From NCBI GenBank assembly GCA_905369775.1, contig CAJPJR010000051.1:1-14550 (forward strand): a DNA stretch of 14,550 bases, in the 5' to 3' direction. This DNA is from Prevotellaceae bacterium UBA1746. Its GTDB lineage: Bacteria > Bacteroidota > Bacteroidia > Bacteroidales > Bacteroidaceae. Of this stretch, positions 1-7,700 are shown in pieces. The notes beneath the pieces were generated by a model. The model was not told the origin of the DNA. It ran no database searches and saw only the letters and a program-made list of their open reading frames with translations. Position 1 is the stretch's first letter, and every line of letters begins with the position of its first letter. The position numbers and the translations under genes were made by a program.

Positions 1-619
1 TGTGGTGGCCGGCGTCTGGCATGGCGGGGTTGGTGGGGCCGTGGGCGGGGACGGTGATCGTGCGCACGAGTTTGTGACAACCGATGTAGGTGACTTCGAC
101 GTGCACGCGGCCGGGATTGTTTTTCAAACGGATGGTGCATTGCCCTTTGTTGTCGGTGACGGCGAGCACACCCTCGCAGCGCACGGCGGCGCCGATGAGG
201 GTTTCGTGCGTGTCTTGGCGCGTGACGGTGAATTGCAGCACGGTTCGCCCCTTGGCCGGCTCATCGGCGGGCGGAAGGGGGGCGTTCGGTGAGGGAATGG
301 GGGGACGGGTGGCCGCGCGGGGACTGTTTTCCGGTGTGCTGGCGGGAAGTTGTGCGCCGCTGTGGGCTGCGGCTGTGACGGGTGGGCAAAGGGGCGCCGC
401 TTGGTCGGCCGCGGTTTCGGAATGGGGGTCGGCCGACAGGGTACCGTTGCGGAGTGTCGCCGCGCGGGGGCCGTCCGAAACGTGCGCTGCGGGAGCCGGC
501 AGGCGCACGGTGCCGAAGGATGGCGCAGCCTGCGCGAGCCCCGGCGCACCCAGCGCCGCGAAGAGCGCCCATTGAGCCAGGCACTGACGGGAGGATGCGG
601 ATCTTGTTGTTTTCTTCAT
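1..619 (-). CDS. Exported protein with CarboxypepD_reg-like domain (partial; possible TonB-dependent receptor N-terminus)
   Basis: The frame is open from ATG at 619 to the window edge, giving 206 residues with no stop. Residues 1-31 look like a signal peptide: MKKTTR, then a hydrophobic stretch (WALFAALG), with likely cleavage after AQA. Residues 32-126 are low-complexity Pro/Ala/Thr-rich. Residues about 127-190 resemble a CarboxypepD_reg-like beta-sandwich: TVTRQDTHETLIGAAV, then VTDNKGQCTIRL, then VHVEVTYIGCHKL, which follows the family pattern of 'pL.GA.V', 'TD..G.f.l' and 'v.v.YiG'. In Bacteroidetes this domain often precedes the plug of SusC/CirA-type outer-membrane receptors, so a receptor is the likeliest product, but plug and barrel would lie outside the window. 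The roughly 95-residue linker before the domain is unusual. Other secreted proteins also carry the domain. Codon positions are very G+C-rich, as at the right edge. I am confident of the gene, fairly confident of the domain and less sure of the receptor call. Confidence 0.68.
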   Translation of the reverse strand, partial: MKKTTRSASSRQCLAQWALFAALGAPGLAQAAPSFGTVRLPAPAAHVSDGPRAATLRNGTLSADPHSETAADQAAPLCPPVTAAAHSGAQLPASTPENSPRAATRPPIPSPNAPLPPADEPAKGRTVLQFTVTRQDTHETLIGAAVRCEGVLAVTDNKGQCTIRLKNNPGRVHVEVTYIGCHKLVRTITVPAHGPTNPAMPDAGHH

Positions 620-955
620 ATGGGATGTTGGCATTTCTTGCGTCGAAACGTCTCCTCCTCTCGGGGGAGTTTTCGTTTGGGGGTGTCGCACCGCTGCTTG
701 CTGCGGGCCTTGCCTTTCCGGCTGCCGCGTTCGGCGGTGCGCTTGGAGGGCCGAGAACTGAGAGCGGCTCGTCTCGGCCCTTTCTCATGTGGGCTCGGAG
801 CGGTATGCGCCTTCGTTCGATTTCCGATCGCGGTGTTTCAGTATGCAGCAAGCGGTTTGCTTGTGCTCGACAGATATTTTTGGTTTTTCGACGCCGGTTT
901 TCGGTTTTCCACAACCGATTTTGAGCTTTCGGCTACCGATTTTGATTTTCGACTG
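620..955 (-). promoter_or_regulatory. Long 5' leader of the exported-protein gene
   Basis: About 330 bases separate the promoter at 956-986 from the ATG at 619. No convincing gene lies here. The leader contains a 21-base degenerate repeat (881-943) and a perfect 9-bp stem (GGGCCGAGA at 772-780 with its complement at 748-756, loop of 15). No T-run follows the stem on the transcribed strand, so it does not look like a terminator. I looked for a cobalamin riboswitch (B12 box, GCCACTG-like core) and found none. A leader of this length suggests post-transcriptional control, but that is inference. Confidence 0.4.
881..943 (-). repeat. Three degenerate 21-bp tandem units
   Basis: Read on the minus strand, three consecutive 21-base units begin AAAATCGGTAG, AAAATCGGTTG and AAAACCGGCGT. 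Each has a second A-run about 13 bases in. A fourth, weaker unit beginning AAAATATCTG follows. The array starts just downstream of the predicted transcription start, so it would be the first part of the leader RNA. A minus-strand frame across it encodes Lys-rich heptads, but its only start lies upstream of the -7 box, so translation is unlikely. Confidence 0.4.
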
Positions 956-986
956 CAAAGTTATCAAGCGCTAAGCACCTGCTCAA
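956..986 (-). promoter_or_regulatory. Bacteroidetes-type promoter
   Basis: On the minus strand, TTG (984-986) is followed after 20 bases by TAACTTTG (963-956), a perfect match to the Bacteroidetes -7 consensus TAnnTTTG with normal spacing. Transcription should start near 950 and run toward the exported-protein gene starting at 619. Confidence 0.7.
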
Positions 987-1046
987 TACCAAAATGTGGG
1001 TATTTTTCTCCTCTTATTCGCATAGGTATGCATAAAAGTGGGTATT
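985..1046. promoter_or_regulatory. GGTATT elements around the -33 box (possible operator)
   Basis: AATACC (985-990) and GGTATT (999-1004) form an inverted repeat with an 8-base centre that overlaps the -33 TTG of the promoter. Two more same-sense copies follow: GGTATG inside the palindrome GCATAGGTATGC (1020-1031), and GGTATT at 1041-1046. Clustered, partly inverted hexamers over a promoter suggest a regulator binding site. The regulator is unknown and the motif is short. Confidence 0.3.
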
Positions 1047-1135
1047 GACTGCATTTCTCATGTTGGTTTTTAACTTTCTGATTCTGTATTTTTCTTCGCT
1101 CTCCGCCTTTTGCGAAGGGAAAAGGGAGGGGTACG

Positions 1136-1179
1136 AAAAAAAATCCCCCCACCTTGACACCAAGGTGAGGGGATTTTTT
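1136..1179 (-). terminator. Bidirectional rho-independent terminator after the LOTUS-DUF3825 gene
   Basis: The stem pairs CACCTTG (1150-1156) with CAAGGTG (1161-1167) around the loop ACAC. After one mismatch it continues through CCCC/GGGG and an A-run paired with a T-run. An A-run on one side and T6 on the other allow termination on both strands. It lies 70 bases after the stop at 1250 and marks the 3' end of the three-gene cassette. Confidence 0.88.
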
Positions 1180-1249
1180 GTGATGCCACCGTGCCAGCTG
1201 CGGTTTTGCGGGCGGCGGACGGTGGTTTGGGCGAGGGGCAGTGGAAAAC

Positions 1250-2836
1250 TTAGGGAGCGAGGAGATCCTCTTCCTCTCTTTCTGCGCTTTTCTGCACGGC
1301 ATTGAAAGTTAACCAGTTGCTGTCCGGCCGTGCAATGAGTCGTGCATTGTCATAGGCCATGGCGAGGGTGAGAATGGTGCGCCCTTCGTAGTTGTTCACC
1401 CCTTGTGTTTCATCGAAACGATGGTTGCACAGTAAGGCAGCGTCCACCACTTCGGAGTTTTCGAGGGCCAAGGGGAGTAGAAGCTGCATTTTCTGTTCTC
1501 TGGGGTAGTAGACCGGGATGGCCGTTTTGTAGTTCCAATCTACGCGTGCCAGGGTGGTGTGGAGTGCCTCTTTGAAATCGTTGGTCAATCGACGTTTCCA
1601 TCGTGCATCGGCATTGATGGCTTCGGCCAATCGGCGGAAATAGGCTTTTCGCTCCTCCGGTGGCAAAGCGTGTGGATGTTCTTCGGCAACGAAGTCCTTG
1701 TTGGCACCCTCCATGACGAAACCAAGCGGGAAACGCTCGATGTTGTCGCCGATCAAATGCTCCCAATTCAGCATGGGCTCCCCTGCCGAGGTGTCATAAA
1801 GGAGTTCTCGCGGATTTTGAAAGTAAGAAGCCTTTCGAGGTAGCTCACGGAAGCGAGAAGTTGTGGTGTTCATTTGACTGTTGGCCGTGTTGAAGCAGAG
1901 GAATATCCACTTTTGGGTGATATTCGCGTTGCGCCGGTCGTTGCGCTTGAAGAAGGCATAGATGGGGTCGTAGAGGTTGTCGACCAGCCCGGTATTCCAA
2001 ATGGCATATTCCTCACTTTCGATGATCTTGTGCAGAGGTTCCCGCTTTTCGGCCTTGGCGGCCTCGGTTTCTTGTTCATCTTCGTGCAGAAGTCGATCGA
2101 AGGTGCGGAATATGTAGTTGCGCAGGATGTAGGAACGCTCTTTGTCGCTCTCATTGTAGTACCAACGTTCCGGAAGCGCACGTTTTCTCAACTCTTCGAT
2201 TGCAGCGTTGATGCCGTTGCCCGTTTCGAAGTCGCGTGGTTTGGGGAAATAGGCGAATTTCAGCAGTGCGCGACTGTCTTCGTTTGTGGAAGAAGCGGAG
2301 CGCGGCACTTTGGCCGTAGCGGGTTGAGCGGGTTGCTGTTTCTCCTTCTTGTCGCGGACATAGAGTGGTGCCTCACGTTTTGAAATATCACCTTTGCGGA
2401 ACTCCATGCGTGAGGGGAATATCGCCATGACCGCCTGACTGAGGGCATCGAAACCCAGCGGTTGAAAGAGGTCGCGACTCACCCGATTTCCCACTTCGGC
2501 AAACTTTACCCAGCCTTCGCTGTCGGTGTTGGCCTCACCCACCGCTTTCTCGATCGCGCGACGCAGTAGATGAAGTTGCTTTAGACTTTTGGGACCGGCT
2601 TGGACGGCGAGAAACTTTTCGCCGGTGTATTTGTCGGTATAGTCCTCATTAAATTTGGCTTCGGATAAGCATTTGCGGACGCATTCCTCTACGTCTTCGA
2701 CAGATAAACCACGTTTGGTCAGTAGAATGGTAAGTGAGCGGCACAAATCTTCAAATTTGAGCCAAAAGCCCGGATGGGTGGGCGTCATTGCATAAGCCCC
2801 TTCTAGAAGTGAGGCGATCGGATTAGTATAATCCAT
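1250..2836 (-). CDS. OST-HTH/LOTUS-like and DUF3825 domain protein
   Basis: A 528-residue protein without signal peptide or membrane segments, so presumably cytoplasmic. Residues about 86-162 look like an OST-HTH/LOTUS winged-helix domain: GWVKFAEVGNRVSRDLF, then FDALSQAVMAIFPSRMEF, ending in PLYVR, which matches the family pattern of 'GW..l..vg..l', 'gf..Ls.ll...p..fe' and 'yVr'. LOTUS domains are known RNA binders. A Lys/Gln/Pro/Ala-rich linker (about 163-185) leads to a DUF3825 domain (about 192-500). Recognisable blocks there are LPERWYY (221-227), NTGLVDNLYDPIYAFF (281-296), LPRKASYFQNPRELLYDTS (332-350) and the NWEHLIGDN region (357-365). DUF3825 has no established activity that I can cite. 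The first 80 residues are helical and unassigned. ATG at 2836 is the only sensible start. The gene is third in the cassette, 158 bases after the helicase stop, and so may also have its own promoter. Both domain calls are from memory of family patterns; the DUF3825 call is the firmer. Confidence 0.85.
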   Translation of the reverse strand: MDYTNPIASLLEGAYAMTPTHPGFWLKFEDLCRSLTILLTKRGLSVEDVEECVRKCLSEAKFNEDYTDKYTGEKFLAVQAGPKSLKQLHLLRRAIEKAVGEANTDSEGWVKFAEVGNRVSRDLFQPLGFDALSQAVMAIFPSRMEFRKGDISKREAPLYVRDKKEKQQPAQPATAKVPRSASSTNEDSRALLKFAYFPKPRDFETGNGINAAIEELRKRALPERWYYNESDKERSYILRNYIFRTFDRLLHEDEQETEAAKAEKREPLHKIIESEEYAIWNTGLVDNLYDPIYAFFKRNDRRNANITQKWIFLCFNTANSQMNTTTSRFRELPRKASYFQNPRELLYDTSAGEPMLNWEHLIGDNIERFPLGFVMEGANKDFVAEEHPHALPPEERKAYFRRLAEAINADARWKRRLTNDFKEALHTTLARVDWNYKTAIPVYYPREQKMQLLLPLALENSEVVDAALLCNHRFDETQGVNNYEGRTILTLAMAYDNARLIARPDSNWLTFNAVQKSAEREEEDLLAP

Positions 2837-2994
2837 GGGAAATGATTAGAATGTTGGGTAATAAGAGCGTTCGGTGCTATACTCTTTAAAGAGAATAGTG
2901 AGTAAAACAGAGAAAGCACATGGGTTTCGTGCTATGTACCCTATGGTACTTTTTAGATAATCGTTTTTTTGCTGTTGTGGTTGGCTGTTGTTCT
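2837..2994 (-). promoter_or_regulatory. 158-base spacer with short symmetric elements
   Basis: This spacer between the helicase and LOTUS-DUF3825 genes is AT-rich and holds no gene. It contains the perfect palindrome CTCTTTAAAGAG (2882-2893), the inverted repeat GTACC-CTAT-GGTAC (2936-2949) and a direct repeat GTGCTAT (2874-2880 and 2929-2935). No TAnnTTTG box was found on the minus strand and neither hairpin has a T-run, so I see neither a clear promoter nor a terminator. It may be a regulatory or RNA-processing site; otherwise the third gene depends on read-through. Confidence 0.3.
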
Positions 2995-4758
2995 CTATTT
3001 AATAGTGATTGCTGATATTTTCTGCAAGTAGGTTGCTACTGCACTGTCGCATGTGGTGCTTAAAATCGATTGGTCTGCGATGATCAGTGTTAGTTGTTTG
3101 GCTCGACTTGTGGCTACATTGAAAAGAGATTTCTCCAACGACATGTTTAGCATGGTGTTGGGGATGTAGTATAAGCAAACATCACAGGTCATGCCTTGCA
3201 CTCTTTCAACCGTATCAATCAACACATTGTCGTGCTCACCGAATTGGTTCACAAAGCAATGTTGCAGCATCCTGACGGTGGCGCGGAATTTTGACAGCAC
3301 AGCAATCGTGATTTGGGGATGACAGCTTAGAATTTGAGCAACGATGTCGATTGCGTACGCACAGCAAGTGGGGTTGGCTTGTTCGCCCACGGGCATTGCC
3401 GTAAGAAGCAAAGAGGAACCACCCTGCTTGGGCGCGAACGTTAGCCGGTTGAAGTCCATGCTGTAATCGAAATTGGCTGCAGATAGGATGGGAGTGTGAT
3501 AGAAAAGACTGGTTAGTGCAGCTGCGTTGGGGAGTAGGCGGTAGGATTGTGTGAGGATATAGGATTTGAAGGGAAAGTTGTCGCACAGCGTTTGGAAACC
3601 ATTGGCCAACATGCCGTAGCCGTTCCTACTTAACGCCTCCTCACTTTGCAGGATGATGGGTTGCATCTGGTTTTGATCGCCAATCCAGATGATTCTTTTC
3701 CCGAGATTCTTGCAGGCGGCGATCATTCCAAACAGAGCCTGACTGGCTTCGTCCATGATGACGTAGTCAAATGGCTGCTCCTCATAGCTGGTAATAGCCC
3801 ATCCACTTGCATTATAGAAGGTGGACAAGGTCACACTCCCAGGTGTAAACGTGATTTGTTTGCCTTCGATAGGGAGAAGGTTTTTGCACGCAATGAGTTC
3901 TTCGGCAGATACGTTAGTCTTCTGTACCTTCTTCTCAGCAAGAGCTTGCCGTAGCGAATCCTTTTGTGCTAATTCTATCAAGGCACGGTGGGTAAGTGCT
4001 GTGACAAGCACGCTTTTGTTCTTTGCTATCAACCGTGCAACAATAGCCGCCATCAAGTGTGTTTTCCCAGTTCCCGGTGGACCTTGAAAAATCAACTGAC
4101 TGCAGGAATCGAGCGAAGCGACGATTTTATCCACTTGCGAACCGTTGGAATTGATTTCCTCCGGGCACCATGCCGTCTCGCGTAGATCAAAATCTAATAA
4201 TTCGTTTGCCGGATGATTCGGTGAGCGATTGCCGACTATGGATATGAGATTGTGATAGTAGTCGATGGGAGGTTCCTTAGGTCCCAAGACGATTACACAA
4301 TTCTGGAGGTGGTGGTTGATGAGGAACCGGGCCATTTCCAAAGAAAGCCCTGAGAATCCGCATAAAAGGAAGCCGTTATCGTCGGTTTTTCCTTGCCATA
4401 CACAGCGAACTTCGGAAAATTCTACCTGATGTGCGCGAAGTTTCCCCCAGGTGATGTCCCCCCAATTTCGGGGAAGGCAAAGGTCTTTCTCTAAGATGAC
4501 GGCTGTAAAGTATTCGTTCTTTCGAGGAATGCCTTTGTCTTTCCGCAGACGGAGCATCAATTGGCCGGAACCGAAGTCTTTTCCGTCTGTTTCCTCGTCA
4601 TGCTCCTTGAAGTTGAGTTTCACATACTGGGTGACATACACTTCATGGCTATCTAACAAAGTGAGCGCTCGGGTGTTGAGCGATCTCAAGTAGGAATCGG
4701 AGAGGGCGGTCAGCTCTTTGTCTAAGAAGCGCTTGTGCTTGTCTCGTGTATAGTACAT
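2995..4758 (-). CDS. SF1 helicase, UPF1/DNA2-like (AAA_11/AAA_12)
   Basis: A 587-residue ATP-dependent helicase of superfamily 1, UPF1/DNA2 type. All core motifs are visible: Walker A GPPGTGKT (226-233), motif Ia VTALTHRAL (252-260), Walker B/motif II DEASQ (336-340), motif III GDQNQMQP (360-367), motif IV QSYR (404-407), motif V VERVQGMT (517-524) and motif VI ATSRAK (549-554). The catalytic Lys, Asp-Glu and Arg residues are intact, so ATPase activity is expected. Family members translocate 5'-3' on RNA or DNA; the substrate cannot be told from sequence. Residues 1-200 match no nuclease I recognise and probably form the beta-barrel/stalk insert typical of UPF1-like enzymes. No nuclease domain is fused. 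ATG at 4758 lies 5 bases after the stop of the S1-ATPase gene, which implies translational coupling and a shared function. The gene ends at TAG (2995-2997) with no terminator behind it. Confidence 0.92.
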   Translation of the reverse strand: MYYTRDKHKRFLDKELTALSDSYLRSLNTRALTLLDSHEVYVTQYVKLNFKEHDEETDGKDFGSGQLMLRLRKDKGIPRKNEYFTAVILEKDLCLPRNWGDITWGKLRAHQVEFSEVRCVWQGKTDDNGFLLCGFSGLSLEMARFLINHHLQNCVIVLGPKEPPIDYYHNLISIVGNRSPNHPANELLDFDLRETAWCPEEINSNGSQVDKIVASLDSCSQLIFQGPPGTGKTHLMAAIVARLIAKNKSVLVTALTHRALIELAQKDSLRQALAEKKVQKTNVSAEELIACKNLLPIEGKQITFTPGSVTLSTFYNASGWAITSYEEQPFDYVIMDEASQALFGMIAACKNLGKRIIWIGDQNQMQPIILQSEEALSRNGYGMLANGFQTLCDNFPFKSYILTQSYRLLPNAAALTSLFYHTPILSAANFDYSMDFNRLTFAPKQGGSSLLLTAMPVGEQANPTCCAYAIDIVAQILSCHPQITIAVLSKFRATVRMLQHCFVNQFGEHDNVLIDTVERVQGMTCDVCLYYIPNTMLNMSLEKSLFNVATSRAKQLTLIIADQSILSTTCDSAVATYLQKISAITIK

Positions 4759-4763
4759 GACAA

Positions 4764-7700
4764 TCAGCCATTAAAGTTGAAGATGTCCTCGATGGAGAAG
4801 CCGGTATCGACGTCGCCCTCTACCTTTTCGCTCAATCCGAAAGATTGGATGGCATCCGACTGAGAGTATTTGGGATTTTCTATGACGAAGTAGGTATGTT
4901 GATAACCTCTGAACAGGCTCGAAAGTTTGGCGATAAGTCGGGGATTGACAGCATCTGTGTCGAAAATGAGGTTGACATTCGGATTGTCCATGAAGATATC
5001 GTCGAACCTTAGCGAATGGATGCAATGGTCGCTTCCGTAATTGAGGAGTAGGTTGTCGGGATTTTCCATGATTGCAGAGAAAGTCCAAGGATGCAGATGC
5101 AACTTTCCGCCTCGAGAACTTGTAATGGCGACTGTAATCGGTTCGCCTTTGTAGAGAATGACCCCTTCAACGAGCTGGCTGCTTTCCTTGGGATCCCATG
5201 CCGAACAGTCATAATCTTCCAGACTCTCCAAATATTCTTTGGCAGCTCTCCGTGCTTCAAGGTTGATTTGGGCTCTATCTATCTGACCGACATTGCCTCT
5301 CTCGGTGTATTTCCCGCGTGCCGTTTCTTGTACGGCCAACTTGAACTCATTGAACTGTTGCTCGAGTTCAGCTTTCTGCCGTTCAAGTTCCTCATTTTGC
5401 TGTTTGAGTTCTTCTACGAGCAGGTGTTGTTGCGTATAGCTGGCAGCGGAAACCAAGAAGATTTGATTCCAGTCTTCTTTCGTGAAGGGGCATTTCGAGG
5501 ATTTGGAATAAACCTCGGCCAAGATTGCCTCCGGCTCTCTGTCGGCTGTGATATAGAGATGCTTGGAGTTAAAATAGAAGTAGCTCTCTTCATAGTAGTC
5601 CTTGAAAAAATACTGGTTGCCGTAATAGCCTCTGTATGGGAAGAGTCCCTTTACGGTGTAGATCTTGACTTCTGATTTTTCCTTCCATTCTAAATACCGC
5701 GGATTGCCCCATTCTTCAGCCTTGTCGAAATCATCTTTGTTGTAATACTCTTTATAATACTCTTTGATTTGGGGCGTTTTGCAGAGAGCCTTTAGCACTT
5801 CGACTTGTGCTTCTGCTACGATCGGGAGTTGAAAGGAGCCGGCGACCCAATCCAAGAAGGGCTTGATCGAGCTGCCTTCGGGCATACTCCAGTCTTCTCC
5901 AAAATTTCCTTCCTTGAACGCTTTGCGTCGTTGTATCGCTGTGCTTTTGTTGCTGTACAATCCAAGCTGAACCAAGAATTGTTTCTTTTCGGGGGTGTCT
6001 GCCCAATGCTCTACGAACGAAGGGGTGCGTTCTGAAGCCAGCGTATATTCATCACAACCGAGGTAGGTTCCGATCAATCTGTCGAAAGGAAGTGAGAGTC
6101 CCCAGCTTTCTATGGCATATTTCAGCATCGAGGGGATGTCCATTTCCATGCACCTGTCGAGTATATTGATGAACAAATCTTGGTTGTTTACGCGAACATA
6201 TGAGCTGAAGCTACTGTCCGGCTTTGTGTAGTTATATGTTCTCCTGAAAACCATGAGGAAGCAGAACTGTTCTACGGTGATGAGTTGAGCAGATCTTCCG
6301 AGGTTGTGATTTAATTGTTTGTAAACGTGTACTGCATCCACCGGTCTTTGGGCAAAAATCTTCTCGTAACCGCGGATGCTCGAGAAATTTGCGCTCACAC
6401 GGCTCAATGCTGATGAGTCCGAGTAGCCGGGGAGCAGTTGCGACAGCGAGAATGTGAAGTTCTTTGAGTAGGTGTTCAGATTAAAACCATCCCGAAGATT
6501 GTATTCTGACAGATGTCTCCCGTCAATTGTGATGATGGAGAGGGCATGTTCTATGCTCTTTTCTGAGGACAAAGCCAGTTTGATCCACCTGTATGCGAAC
6601 GATTCGGTGCCGTATTCTTCCGTACTCTGCAGTGGCATGGATCTTATGCTCTGCGCATAGGCACTTTGCGTTTCCGCATTAGATTGTTCTACGATTTGGA
6701 GCAGACTTATCGGCGTGATGTTGCCTTTTGAAAACAACGATTTGGTGAATTCCGACGTCCAACAGTAGGAAAACGCTTCGTAGATCACCGTGAGATCGGT
6801 ACTTCTTAGCAGGTAATCAATGTGAGATTCGATGATCTTTGAGAAAACCTCGTTTCGGTCAATTAGGAACTTGCTCAAGGAATCATCGTTTTCCTCATCT
6901 TTGAGCATGAACTCGTGCAACCATTCCGGGAGATTCGAATCATAGGCACACATGGAAGACAAGGGATAGTAGTCCCCTTTCTGATTTTTGAAGATGCTCC
7001 ATGTGCCAAGTTTTCTCGTTCCTACGTTTTTGAGCGTCGAGGCGTAGCGAAACAATTGTAGTCTTTCGCTGAATGAGAGCGCATCCAAGGATTCTTCTTC
7101 TATTGCTTCGAAGATTTCCTCCTCGTCTTGGGGAGTTATATAAGAGGACAAAGGGTGAGCTTCGAGGGATTGATCGGAGCACCGAAATCCCAGCTTCGAC
7201 AACACGGGCTTTATTGTCGTAGTCTTCTCGGTCGAAATCAGGAGTCGGTCTGTTACGTCTATTTCGCGTGGAGTTTTCCACTCGTCTCCAAACTTAAACG
7301 CCGGAATGTTGGGAATCAGAGCGTGTGCTTTTTCCTCTTTAGCCACCCATTGGTAGAAAGCGGTGCGCGCTTCCTCCTCTGATTCAATCATCCATTTCCT
7401 AAGCACATCGAGTTGCTGCTCCAGAATGGAAACGACGGACTTGACAGTGAGCCTTTCTACTCCAAAGATTTCCTTTGACAGCGAACTCGGGTCAATGGCC
7501 GGATGAGGCAAATGCTTGGTTGTGCCAATGAGTTCGTAGAAGGCCGGAGCACCGATCGCGGAGGAGAGGCCTGATACATCATATATAATATCGTTCGGCC
7601 CTACGATTTCATTGACATCGTTCAGCACAAAGGGAGTGTGTTGCAGCGCATACTCATATCCGCGATTGAAGGCATTTGCCAAAGCTGCGGTGTCCTGACT

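Noticed and set aside
261..914. 217-codon minus-strand frame at the left edge
   Set aside because: The product is Arg/Pro-rich without domains. It overlaps the better frame starting at 619, which has a signal peptide and a recognisable fold.
881..943. CRISPR-like array
   Set aside because: Units are contiguous, degenerate and only 21 bases long, with no spacers and no cas genes nearby.
620..955. Cobalamin riboswitch upstream of a possible TonB receptor
   Set aside because: The long leader suggested it, but no B12 box or core motif could be found on the minus strand.
785..967. Lys-rich 60-codon minus-strand frame over the 21-base repeats
   Set aside because: Its only start is a TTG upstream of the -7 box, so the predicted transcript would not contain it.
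350..1048. Plus-strand frames of 232 and 180 codons
   Set aside because: They are low-complexity shadows of the GC-rich minus-strand gene and its leader, and cross the opposing consensus promoter at 956-986.
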